Shown piece after piece: positions 22,491-33,396 of a stretch of 64,000 bases of DNA. Position 1 is the first letter of the stretch. The number at the start of each line of letters is the position of its first letter. The DNA is from Diprion similis (lineage: Eukaryota > Arthropoda > Insecta > Hymenoptera > Diprionidae), in assembly GCF_021155765.1 (NCBI RefSeq), contig NC_060116.1, forward strand, positions 3,906,001 to 3,970,000, written 5' to 3'. The position numbers were made by a program, and so were the translations under genes. The notes below the pieces were generated by a model. That model made no database searches, was not told the origin of the DNA, and saw nothing but the letters and a program-made list of their open reading frames with translations.

Positions 22491-24751
22491 TTCAACTATA
22501 AGTATGATTATAAAGAGTTGACGTGGGGCAAGCACTTGAATTGGTTTGAAAGGAAATAAATAGAAGTGACTTGCATGAAAGATAGAATGGAAGTGTTCGA
22601 TCGAGAGGATGTAAAAGACTGGCTAGTTGCAGTTTAGCTGGTGCCGTGTGCAACCAGCAGCGAAGGGCTCAAACTGCCGACTTGGTGTAGAAACCGTGGC
22701 AGCCAGGTGTGGATAAGTAGATGATACAGGGTGAAAAGTGATTGAAAGACTTTGGAAAATGAATTTGAGGTCTGAGAGATGTAACACTGCAAACAACGTA
22801 GCGAAGTTGTATTTGTGCGTTTTCTACAACTATCTAGGACATCTCCTTACTTTTCAAGCATTCAGGGTCAAAGTCTTCCCAAATTGTTGATTCGTCTGTG
22901 AATATTTTCTCAATCCGAGAAATCTGATTCTACCCGTGAAAACGATCATTCTTGCTGATAATTACCGATTTCCAGTCGAGAAAATGAATTTTTGGGTACG
23001 TATTTTCCGGCGTCGTGGGTTCATTTATCATTCAACACAGAATCTGGTTGAAAACAGGAATGCAATTTGAGATACACCAACCTCCAATTTTCCCACATAC
23101 CAGTACTTCAGTGTGGCGGGCGGGCGGGGGGGGGCGACGAATCCAATAGTCGCTTATACATATTACAGCAGTTGAATCCTTTCGATATCACGTACTGCAA
23201 TGATTAGCAGACAGCATCAGCGGCGATGACAGGTCGGACCGGTCCTAATCGGTAACTTCGCGGGGGAAACATAAAGGCTTATACAAGGCGGAACTCAATA
23301 GTACGGATTTCACGATAATAATCGTTATTAATTTCTAAAAGAGCGCCAGGACAATGGTCACGCATCCGGAACTCCGAGAGGGGACACCTTACGGGCTAGC
23401 AAAAACCGTATTTCAGGATTTTTGTCCATTCAGTTTCAAATATGAGTGACAACAAGACGGAAATCAGTGGTGAATTTGACGACGTCTAGTGGCCGAGATT
23501 TTCAAAGGAAAGGTGGCTGGAGTGAGGCTAACACTGCGAGTGGAAGGCCTCACGCGAGGCTACGAAGACGGACAGAGCGCGAACGTAGAGCTTTGCCGCA
23601 AGGAGAACCGAGCCGGACGAGATTACCGTTGTTGGCCAGCAAGCCGTAGCTTCCTCTGTAGAAGCCCAGCATCTTGTTACACTCGAGGTTACACCGCGAA
23701 GCCGGCATCACGCCACTGGCAAACTATGGAGCACTGAGGAGTCCGGCGGCCAGCCAACGGTCTGTGATATCGGACATCGACACTAGCGATAAGCTATGAT
23801 TTGAGAATTCCTTAATCCGAGAATCAATAAAGTCTAGGAAATTTGTCGCTACTAATATTGTCTTTATTCGAATTTCGACTCCGTGTAGCAGAGCTCGTCA
23901 CTCTAGTCCTGACGCCATCCGAGTAAAAGACAAAACTTTAGAAGTTGAGCCTAGTGACGTATTTTTGGAGAAGAATTCGTTGTGTCTGCCAGTGAAGATG
24001 AGCGAAGCTAAGGTTCAAAAATTGAGTTGGAGAATTCTTGGTGTGGCTGCGAAGCGGTGAGCGCTATTTTCCTCCTTGCGGACGAATTTCAAGTGTGATT
24101 GAGACGGACGCATCGACTAACGGTTGGCCATTTCGACAATGCGTTATAGACGTGCTTGAAATTTGTTTGCCGTTTTATTGTCTCGTGGCCGTAGCTTGAG
24201 TTTCGCGATAACGCAGAGAGCATCATTGGTTTGTCGAGAATTTATAGTAGAGTCACGGCTTTGACGAGGGGTGAACCTCGCACTTATTTGGGGAAGAAAG
24301 GAGGGAGACGAGCGATGAGGGTGAGTCAATTTACGTGCCGGGTTCGTAGAGAACAAAACTGGGTCTGTATTTGGTCTTGGTTGGCGAATCTTACTCACTA
24401 AATAACAATGGGGTTGGTCCCGCGTGGCGGCTGGTCACGCCCCAGCCGGTTAGCGTTATCTTAAATCTAATTCCTTAAAACTAATGAGTAAGTACAAATG
24501 ATCGTGTGAGTGAGAGGATGTGTGTGTGTGTGGGTATGTGTGGGTGTGGGGGTGTGAGAGAGTGTGGGGAGATCTGGTGAGGATGCAGTGGTGCGATGTG
24601 GTGGCGGGAGGAGGAGGTGATTGGCGTGGTGGTTGCACAGAGGGGCAAAATGCTGATCAGCTGACCTTTTCTGCAGAGTGGACGTGGCGTCGTTGGAGCT
24701 TCCGTCTATCGTCAAAGTTAGCACAAGAGTGACTTCTCCGGCCGGCCCGGT
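22491..24751. other. Mixed spacer with retroelement-like GC-rich part
   Basis: 23,110-24,130 is GC-richer than its surroundings. It holds a G-run at 23,115-23,135, a short frame from ATG 23441 that soon stops, and AATAAA near 23,826 followed by T-rich DNA, which would suit the end of a retroelement transcript. No protein domain or matching LTR pair is visible. The strings 'gaggatgtaaaagactggctagttgc' near 22,606 and a diverged form near 39,090 suggest an interspersed repeat family. Confidence 0.35.
24518..24580. repeat. GT-rich microsatellite
   Basis: An imperfect (GT)n run with GGT and GAG interruptions. It gives spurious His/Thr/Pro-rich frames on the minus strand. Confidence 0.8.
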
Positions 24752-26630
24752 ACGATTTTTAGCGACAACTCATATTGAATAATGAAAGTACCAAGATTCC
24801 CCTCCCATAATCTTACAGTTAATTTACACTCTGTATCTTCTCGCTATTGTCACCTGTTTGACTTGGTTCCCAAATTGAGTCAGCGGATTACTCCCTACAC
24901 TGCTAGTTGCACATGGAATGCGCTGAAGTGAAACTTGTCATTCTCCTAAATCCTTTATGTAGGGTAGACCGCGGGGTGCGACGGACCTTCCAAGAAATTT
25001 GACTAACAGAAACAAATTTTTTCACATATTATGATATTATTAGAGATTTGTTCAATATGTGTTAAATTAGAGAATGCAACATTCTGTCAGGTTCACAAAA
25101 TCTGATCGAAAATTTGGAAAAAATGATGCTTCAGATGAAATCCATTTGTTTCAGAATACCAATTTTTTTTTGCTATATATTGATAGATAATCAATGATTC
25201 ATTCAAACAGGTAGAGTTAAGTGATGCTGAGTAACTGCAAAGAAAAAAACATTTGTAATAATTTTGAGGTGGTCCATCGTGCTCGGGAATTTTTTTTTCC
25301 TTCCAACGACAGCAAAATAATGATGGATTTGGTCGGGATGAATCCAAACAATTTGTACGCAGCGCTCAAAAGCTACAAAAATAACTAGCGGCTTCGGGGT
25401 TCCGTCATGCCTGGCCTCTACTACTTACTTTTGAGTCTTCTTTTATGCGGCTATTTATTTGCCTTTTGCTCCGAACCTAACCTGAACTCTTGCATTTTCC
25501 CTGCCGCAAACAACTCCTTCTCCATAAGTTTTCATTTTACTTTTCAGATCTTCTACAAAAAATCAACTACATATTCAATCAATGAACTTTCGCAATACAA
25601 GTTCCTTTCATCTTCCCTTTACTTTACTCACGCGCGTGTAGTCTATGGGTTACCAACCGAAAATAGGGCGTAATACTATCACAGCTGGGCGTGGATGGGG
25701 ACATAGAAGGCTATGTGACGCAACGACAGTCATCTACCCCGCAACAAAAGCATGAGCGAGAAACAAAATTATTGTTCTGTAAAAAAGGCCGTTACAATAC
25801 TAAATATGTTCAGAAAAAATAACCTCGATGCTTGCAGTTGAAGTGTCAGTGCTTTGCGCACGTGTCATCATTGAACTAATGAATCTACCATTCGGGTGAC
25901 GATTTTAAGTTTCTAGTAGCCGAGCAAAAGTATCTGATATTCGTCCATTTCTGAAATCATCAAATGGTAACATCTCTGTTACACAATAGAAAAGTTGTGC
26001 GTAGAATATTTCCGCTGAATGGGAGATTTCAAATAAAATATTTTAGAAGGTAAAGAATCTACATATCCCGATTACCTTAAGATAAATCGACATACATAAC
26101 ATGTCAGAATATTACCAGAGAGACGTTACAAATACAAAACTTTTAAAACATGAGTCTCAAAAGCTGTCTCCACTGCTATAAGATCATGCGATTGCTACAG
26201 AAATGTTCCGAACACTGTGTAAAGTCGTACGAAATGGAACGTTACGAAATAAAAAATCGCGCAAGAACCACGCAAATCAAATCAAGCATTGAAATAATGT
26301 TTATTGTGATGTTTCTTCAACATTATATGAATATCGATGCGCAATGTACGTTGGTGCCACCTAATTTCAAGAACAATTTACAATACATCTCTGAGTTGTG
26401 ACGTGTACCTACGATTAGCGCCCATTGCGTACGACATCAATCTCTAGTACCTAACGTCAAATCTGTCGATAAGATTCGAAGCAGAATAATTTGTCTTTAG
26501 GTTCTCACCACCCTAAGGAGAATTCAGAATCAAATGGAAGTTTGACAGACAGGTGTACTCATGAAGATCCACTTATCACTAAAGGTGGTGTTACGCATTG
26601 TAAGACTCTCTTCGACCATACTGTTCAGAT
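24752..26630. repeat. Segmental duplication of OR 5' flank, copy 2
   Basis: Collinear with 8175-10060 and directly upstream of, and into, exon 1 of receptor B. Since it precedes a complete first exon, this is the native 5' flank, and conserved islands within it are promoter candidates. A short frame at 26150-26401 has a 39-codon counterpart in the other copy (from 9578) with several replacements and an early stop, so it is probably not a gene. Confidence 0.88.
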
Positions 26631-26854
26631 GGCCACTGCCTCCTGATGCGAAGCGTATCGACATCCTGAAACATCGGATCGTAACAGTTTTTCTAATGTT
26701 CAATTCTACGATACTTTCCTTTGGACTAATACTGAATGTGATCCGTAGTCATGATGACCCCGCTACCTTTTCCTCAAGTCTGACCGATCTGATTGCCGTT
26801 ATATCAAGCAATTTGTTCGCAATCATCTGCGAAGTCGAAGCAGATCGCCTTCAT
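26561..26854 (+). CDS. Odorant receptor B, exon 1
   Basis: First exon of a reconstructable six-exon odorant receptor gene (26561-37150). The ATG is the first after an in-frame TGA six codons upstream. The 98 codons show the family's N-terminal layout: a short cytosolic lead, 'ILFRWPLPPDAK' matching the usual W-P-x-P loop, a hydrophobic helix around residues 40-60, and a second around 75-92 ending 'CEVEADRLH'. The donor at 26855 is GTTGAG, a weak site, but its phase 0 fits exon 2. Product: an olfactory channel subunit acting with Orco. Its upstream flank is duplicated at 8175-10060, where only 24 codons of a sister exon remain. Confidence 0.85.
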
Positions 26855-27248
26855 GTTGAGTACAAACAAATTTTTCTTATCTTATAAATTTAAGTCAAAG
26901 GAAAATCATTAACAGATTGATATTTGATGTTCCGATGAAAAACGTGCGTTGTTTATCCCACGTGGAGAAAAATTTCGCGGTTACATTTACAGTTGTTGAA
27001 TATTGTGAGTACTTCTAAGACTTACACTGTATAAAGTACAAATCGACCAGGAATTTTCACCATTGCGCAATAATATATACCTCTACAGTACTACCTCGTT
27101 ATAAAGGAGTAGGTATTAGGGCGTTGAGAGGAATGGGGTTCCAAGAAATTCGTCGCCATAGCGTTTCCCCACTACCTCCTGATGATATTGGCGAATAACG
27201 GCTTCAGACATTACGGCGCCACGAGGCAATTGGCGTTTTCGGCGCTCT

Positions 27249-27267
27249 CCCCCCCCCCCCCCCCCCC
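27249..27267. repeat. Poly-C tract (19 bases)
   Basis: An uninterrupted C run near the left end of the hAT element. Elements of this type often carry long G or C runs just inside the terminal repeats, so it is probably part of the transposon. Confidence 0.85.
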
Positions 27268-27738
27268 GCCGCTCCTCTGAATTTTAAATTATGTGTTACA
27301 AATCATAAAATCATGTGTCAGCAATGACCCGCTAGTTAAACCGAATAAACCAATGAAAACGGCTTACCTAAACCCATAATAACTAAACCGGTACCAAAAT
27401 AACTAAAGCAATTCCGAAAACAATACCAAATGACCTAATCAAACTCAAAAAATCTATCTTCGTTTTATTTAATATAACTTGCGACTTCAATTGTAAATAT
27501 TTCTTTCGAATTTCCCACAAATCAGTTATTCTAAGCTCTAGTCAAGATTCAGCACCATAAATACGTTTTCTCGTGAATAGTGATAGAATAGGAGGCCGAA
27601 GGCAGGTAGCCATGTAGTCCATATTTCAAATTCCATACTTCTAACGATCACCATCTCACCAGCTTGATATAAATGCCATTGCTATGATTTTATTTCCATC
27701 ATATAGACTCATGATTTATGAAACTATATTTTATTAAA

Positions 27739-28220
27739 CTAATTCAGCAAAATACACCTGCGAACTTTTGCAGCGGAAAAGTTTCGAATGAAATCATTAA
27801 CGTAGATAAAATCTAATATGTCTTTTTCTGTGCACATCAGGCCTAAGCCAGAAAGTCGATCTTGCCCCGTAGTTGAGCGGAGATAATTCTTGATTAATTT
27901 TAACCTAGAAAACGACCTTTCCGCATTGGCAATTGATACCGGCAACGTTAGAAATATTCGTATCGCGATGTATGTGTTCGAATAGACTGCTGCGAGCCTG
28001 TTACTGTGTGTATAATTCAAAACGTCCAACGGAGTATCGCGTCTTCTATATATGATATTAAAACGCTTACTTTTTCGTTCATTTCAACGCCATCAATATC
28101 CTGTTTTTTTCCATCGGTTAGACGTAATTGCAAATTGTGATGATGTTTTGATCTCTTCTCTTTATCAGTTTCATTTTTAAACGCTCTCAAGTCATGACTC
28201 TGACCCTCCAATGGAAACAT
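27739..28220 (-). pseudogene. hAT transposase remnant, ZMYM1-like C-terminus
   Basis: The 96-residue frame 27739-28029 carries the hAT C-terminal dimerisation region: 'NTYIAIRIFLTLPVSIANAE' then 'RSFSRLKLIKNYLRST', plus 'QDRLSGLGLM'. Just upstream, 28017-28220 in another frame has 'LQLRLTDGKKQDIDGVEM', which normally comes shortly before 'PLDVLNY' in these proteins. A frameshift therefore splits the remnant at about 28,030-28,060. The N-terminal zinc finger and catalytic parts are missing. Confidence 0.8.
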
Positions 28221-29804
28221 AGTCTGAATAAGAGACGTGAAATGTCTAAAGAAAAATCCTGAAATCCGTAATCCTCGCGCTGTTATTGGGTATCACATGT
28301 TGCAAATCGCGTTTAGTTATAATTTTGGATATACGCAGATTTACGGGTTCGGGATTTGTGAGGCTTGCTTGGGTTCACTCGGTATTGGTAAGGTAACTTT
28401 GGTTGTGTATATATCGACGAAGCTGTTTGAATTTGCGTAAAGAGAAACAAAACGCCTTATGTTCTGGTGCCCCCCACAACGACGCCCTGAGTCGGCTGCC
28501 TCACTTGCTTAGTGTCTGAAGCCGGCACTGATCTCGGAAATCGCACGTGTCTAAGTATATCGATAATCACCATCAATCCTAGTTATAAAAGAATCACAGT
28601 TATATATACGAATTCGGTGTGTAAACGCGTATGATTCGACGCAATAGCTTGTTCTCTTGTAACGAGGAGTCCGTGCCAAAGTTCGGTGACACAGGCAAAG
28701 TGGGGGGAGCTACAAAACTTACCAAAGGTGAACGAAAGGAAAATTCTCTGATAAAAAAGACTCTTATAACACAGTAGTACTATACACCACGTACTCCAAA
28801 CTTTTCAACGTAATTCTATTTTTTCGTCGACATAGTTCTCGATTGTAAGTCGAATTATAAGTAGCACTGCTCTATTCAAGTGATGTCCCTTTCACTTGGT
28901 CTTTACTTCTGCGCAACTGGACTTTCATATTTTGTCAATCGATTTTGGGGCTTTGCGTCACTGGAGACCAGTATTCATTTCTTACATGGAGGAAGCACAT
29001 CCTCTCCTGTATATTGATATGCTTTAGACGCAGATGCCATTTCGGTATTTAATCTCATCGCCGAATCGGAACAAACATTTTTATTTAAAGCTTGCGAATA
29101 AGTCGCAGTTCTAAACTAACCCATTTGGCTCTATCAGAGTACGGTAAATTTTCTGTGCCCATGCGATCACGATCGTAACACTGAAAGAAGACAGTAATGG
29201 CGTTAATGTATTAAATTGAAGAAAAAGTCATTCAACTGATATTTTCCAGTGACTTGAATTAATTATCATAATCATCGTATCATTGTTTCAAAATACTACA
29301 TGTCTATCTAAATTTTGTACTGTACAACTTGACCTTATGCCTACTTACTCTTAAACGCACTCCGTCGTCGAAAATTCAGCAAAGCTGCCTGTTTTTCTCA
29401 TGCCCTAGTAGTTTCGAGATTTGTTAACCCATAATATGCAGGAATATCCACGTCGAATAGACACGTAAAAGTTCCACAAGCTCAGTTCTGTAATTTATCT
29501 TTTCAATGTAGCTACTATATCAATGCCCAAAATTGAGTGAGTCCGGCGAAGATGCATAGATTTTCAGGTCTTTTAATCAAATTTAGTCATCTCTCACAAT
29601 ACCAGTTAACTTTTCCACATCACGAAAATCACTATGTATTAATGTTCGATTATTTCCCTGATAATACTCCAAGTAATTTTCAATGAAAAAATAACTGGCT
29701 GAAAATTCACGTATCTCTACCGGACTTGTCCTCAAAAGACGTATTTCACATTCTTTGCCATTGTCGCAAAGGAATGTTTACTAACTATACAAACTTTTTA
29801 ACAG

Positions 29805-30211
29805 GTACTGATAACCGAAGTAACGATGTTTATGAAAGAAGCTACTGACGAAGAATCCGCTATGGTTGACCTCTACATGAGCAAATGTTCACTGCTTCAT
29901 AGTGTGATTATTCCCTCGGCTGTTGTGGGTCCATCACTCTATATAATCGCCCCCACTTTTTTAGCTCAGCCCTTTCCGGGTAAAGCCGCATATCCGTTTT
30001 CGGTAGAGCCACTTTGGATTTGGGCTTCTATATATGCTTCGCAGGCTATTACTATTTTCCACATCGGAACCTCATTGATGTTGAACTTACTCTTCGTAAA
30101 TATGATCTGGTTTACCGTTGCAAGATCTGAAATGGTGTGCACAGACATTGAAAAGGCGGCCAACGAAACTGATGTCAACAAATGTCTTCGAAAGCATCAA
30201 GAATTGTTAAG
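29805..30211 (+). CDS. Odorant receptor B, exon 2
   Basis: A large internal exon of 135 codons plus 2 bases, with acceptor 'tttttaacag' and donor GTAAGG at 30212. It opens 'VLITEVTMFMKEATDEESAM', continues through two hydrophobic helices (residues ~25-45 and ~65-100) with 'YPFSVEPLWIWASIYASQA' between them, and ends 'NKCLRKHQELL'. That is the usual third-fourth helix region and the K-H-Q motif leading to TM5 in ORs. The phase-2 end needs one base from the next exon, which exon 3 at 35578 supplies exactly (AG+T, Ser). The same phase is expected by exon 3 of receptor A, for which no such exon is seen. Confidence 0.88.
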
Positions 30212-30633
30212 GTAAGGTTAATATATCTACTTAAGTTTAACTATACTATATCTATTGAAGACATTGAAGGAATCGAATGCACAGTTGAAATGAAAATATG
30301 CCGAAACATTAGAATTTAGGGTTAATTTCTATCGACCGAATAGTCCATCGTCTACTGAAATTAAATGCCCATGTGGTACAATTCGAGAGCAATTGTTTGC
30401 CAGGGTGATTACCCGTTATTAATTTGGACTCGATGTACTCAACCTTACAAAAAACCTGTGTTGAACACAGCTGCCAGCGAGAATTTTTAGAGTTTCTGCG
30501 GTTACGTTCATTGCGGCTGATTGCCCTGGAAAAACACTACTCTCGGCTCATGACGTATGCGCATTGAATTGTTGCAGCTAACAGATCATTCAATCGTTGG
30601 AGTTGTACTTTGTATGATATGCCGAGTGATTGC

Positions 30634-30893
30634 CTAGCGGTCGAATGGTTTAGCGCGCATGCACTAATATTCTATCGCAGTAGCAGTCGTTTTGTCAGGT
30701 CGACTAACAATAAGCGTCGTAAGTTCAGATTGCAGGTCGCCTCGATGTATGTAATTGTCCTCTACTGTCAAAATTTTTAACGTTATACACATCGTGACGA
30801 ACTGTCATCTGAACTTATGACGGTCAGTCGACCTGACAAAACATCTGCTCTTGCTCTAGAATTTCAGCGCACGCGAGACCGTTCCACCGTTAG
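30634..30893. mobile_element. Inverted pair of SINE-like repeats, tail to tail
   Basis: Arms of roughly 110 bp, 30634-30740 and about 30800-30893, are inverted copies sharing GTTTTGTCAGGTCGACT exactly and the flanks with mismatches. Each arm begins with an A-box-like 'CTAgCGGTcGAAtGGTtTaGCG' and has a B-box-like 'AAGTTCAGAT' about 80 bases on, spaced as in tRNA-derived SINE heads. It lies within intron 2 of receptor B. A large-TIR MITE is the alternative. Confidence 0.55.
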
Positions 30894-31384
30894 TTTCCGT
30901 CTACTGACCGTAGTAGCGTCATGCATAGCGTGCAAGAGTACGGAACTTTAATCATATATCATATATTGTAACTTCGTTATCTTAACTTTTCTGCTATCTA
31001 TACTGCGTTCAACAAGAGAACGACATAGCGTGGTGCCCGTTCTGGTGGAGTGGGGGTCTGATGGGGATAGCGAAGCTCGGTACTCAGTATCGTACCTATA
31101 ATATCGTCCATGTTTGCCCTGCACCTCAAGTCTACGCTCTGTGAAAGGACTCGCATGTGAAATGATATGAACATCGCGCTCTCATTATACCTCTCTATAT
31201 CTATAAAAAGATTTTGGGAATAAGTAAAGTTAGCGTTTCGAGAAGGTTTTTCGTAAGATGCATGGAGTTAGCGTTTTTAAGACCTTCAGGATAAGACGCA
31301 TGAAGCTAGCTGTTTATAGCTGTGCATTACGATAGACCTGAAGCAAACGCAGCAGCTATTTAAATAAAATTAATCTTTGAATAT

Positions 31385-31476
31385 GGTCTAGGTCGCCGGG
31401 ACAATGTTTTTCGTCGTCCAGGACCAGCGCCCCGTAGTATTTGTGGCTCAGGTCGCCGAGACGATGTCTTTCGTGC
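31385..31476. repeat. 60-bp tandem duplication
   Basis: 'ggtcgccgggacaatgtttt' at 31391 recurs as 'ggtcgccgagacgatgtctt' at 31451, with similar flanks. This gives two diverged units in intron 2 of receptor B. Confidence 0.6.
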
Positions 31477-32479
31477 AATGAATCAACTTGTGATACTGAC
31501 ATCTCTTATTATTCACCTACCAATGAATAAATCTAAAAGAAAATATGCATAGTGCCATCCGTAAGAATTGCGATTCTCTCTGCTGTCACTATCGTGAGAA
31601 ATGTCTATTAAACCATAATTTTGAGGAACTCTCGATCAAATATGGTTGCACATACCATTTGCAGGAATCATGATACTTTCCAATTCCAGTGTCGTAAGCA
31701 ACGTCTGTGGAGTAACGGTTGTGAGAAACTTTGTCTGAACTTGGTTACCTTGACATGCGTAAAACTGTATTGCATGATCCTATTTACAAGAAGTTCATTG
31801 TGTATCGTCAATGACTCCGGTCGCCAGTTTGAGATTCATAAAATGAATGGAAGAGATTCCGTTTGCCCTGAAGACTGTGAATCAAAAACAACCAAGTTCC
31901 GATGCTGGATTAATAAAAAATAATACAGACATATTTCTGATTGATAGATTAGAATTTAAGGCATGAGAATCAGTGTGATCCACAAGATGAAAGAGAGACT
32001 TACAAAACAAGCTAATTCCGATACCAAATGGAGAAAAAATCATGGAGACAGATTTCTGGTTCATTGAACCGACCATCTAAAAATGAACAATTGAGATCCT
32101 TTGCATGTCCATTACAGTGAGCAATGTCTGTTCAGGTAATCACCCCGAAAACGAAAAGTTAAGTTTTCACCAGATCTCGATTTTTCGAGATCTAGAGAAT
32201 CAGCTCCGACCGCGTTCGGGTGGACGTCTCTGTATGTATACGTATGCAAGCACGTACGTGTGCACGTCATCACTTTTTTGTCCGACGATATCTCAAGAAC
32301 GAGTGACTGCATTTAAACAATTTGGTCCTCATCGACGCGGCTTTTCCATCCTCAGAACTGATGAGATTTTGGCTGTGATGAGTGAAGTACTTTTTCAATT
32401 ATTCAAATAACAAAATTCTAAAAAGTCAAATGAACACGATATCTTGAGGATGGATGAACGGATTTAAATGAAAATTGGT

Positions 32480-32830
32480 ACCGTGAGGTTTTTGGGTCAC
32501 TCATCACGAATCTGCAGTCAGATCGAGAAATCCAAAATGTCGAATCCAGTATGGTGAAAAAAATCTAAGATTATTCAGATTTTGATGGACGTTAAGAGTT
32601 GGAGATTTTTTGGGTCACCGACAACGAATCGAAGGTCTGAATACCAAAATTTATGACGGTATATCCGTTACTATTCAAAATAAAAATAAAACTGTAACAT
32701 TGTTACGTAAAATGGCATCCAAGGGCTTTTGAATCGTCACTCACAAATCTAAATTTGGAATTCAGAATTCGTACCGGATTTTGATATTCTTTTATTCCAT
32801 GAACTTGGAACCTGCAATGTGAAAACGGGA
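32480..32830. repeat. Degenerate ~119-bp tandem repeats
   Basis: A motif of the form 'gggtcactcatcacgaatctgcagtcagat' followed by 'atccaaaatgtcgaatcc' occurs at 32,494, again diverged at 32,614 ('gggtcaccgacaacgaatcg') and at 32,732 ('cgtcactcacaaatctaaat'). The spacing is therefore about 118-120 bp. I recall similar 'ggtcgctgatcacgaatctg...aaaatggcggatcc' repeats in several arthropod genomes. The flanks toward 32,330 and 32,950 may hold further decayed units. Confidence 0.55.
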
Positions 32831-33065
32831 AGTTTCTAGAGCTGGCTCACGGTTAGCCTAAAGCATTTTCCTTGGACACCTGTGAGTGCCATGAAGGTTA
32901 CCAGTACTGTCATTTGGTTTTCTATTTTAAGCCAATCTTCGTATCACTCACTCAAAAAGTCTATCATCCTTTGCGATATTTGGATTCTGATACTGTAATG
33001 CTGAAGACGTAATAATCGTCACGAGCAAGACATTACTTGATTGAAAGCTCATGCCAGCACTCTTA

Positions 33066-33240
33066 GGCGGCCACTAGACGACGAAAACTACGACGCCCAC
33101 TACCTGGATGCGTGAACCTACGGAACGCCGGACCTAGACGCCGCGCCGCGGCGCCGAATGCGTCGAACTACGGGCTATAGGACCTACACGCCGACACCTA
33201 CGACGCGGACGACCTGGATGCGTTTATCGTCGATTGACAG
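33066..33240. other. GC-rich island at duplication boundary
   Basis: This strongly GC-rich stretch holds a perfect 12-bp palindrome, GCGCCGCGGCGC, near 33,143. The motif 'ctacgacgc...acctggatgcg' appears twice (about 33,089 and 33,198). Read in one frame the second copy gives 'TYDADDLDAFIVD' then a stop, so it may be the end of a decayed coding repeat. It ends about 150 bp before the duplicated block starts. Confidence 0.4.
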
Positions 33241-33396
33241 AGCACAAGATTTGGTGGCAATGCCTGATAGTGGCGCTACATCCACGCCCACGGGCGGCCA
33301 TTTAAATTTATCTGTGATTTATAATGCATGTAGCAATTTTTATGAATAATGAGGTCGCTAGCTGCGTTTACCCAGGAGCGGAAAAAAAAAGATTCG

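Larger units (their letters stand above)
27193..28530 (-). mobile_element. Decayed hAT-type transposon in receptor B intron 1
   Basis: The two ends are inverted copies: right end (read inward) CAGTGCCGGCTTCAGAC, left end GAATAACGGCTTCAGAC, both followed by a GAGGCA-like motif. The 8 bp outside each end (atattggc and atctcgga) agree at five positions, fitting an aged 8-bp hAT target duplication. A broken ZMYM1-like transposase lies inside on the minus strand. At 1.34 kb the element is much shorter than an autonomous one. Confidence 0.65.

Noticed and set aside
23220..24130. Gypsy-type LTR
   Set aside because: AATAAA and a short ATG frame are suggestive, but no second copy or TG...CA ends were found in the window.
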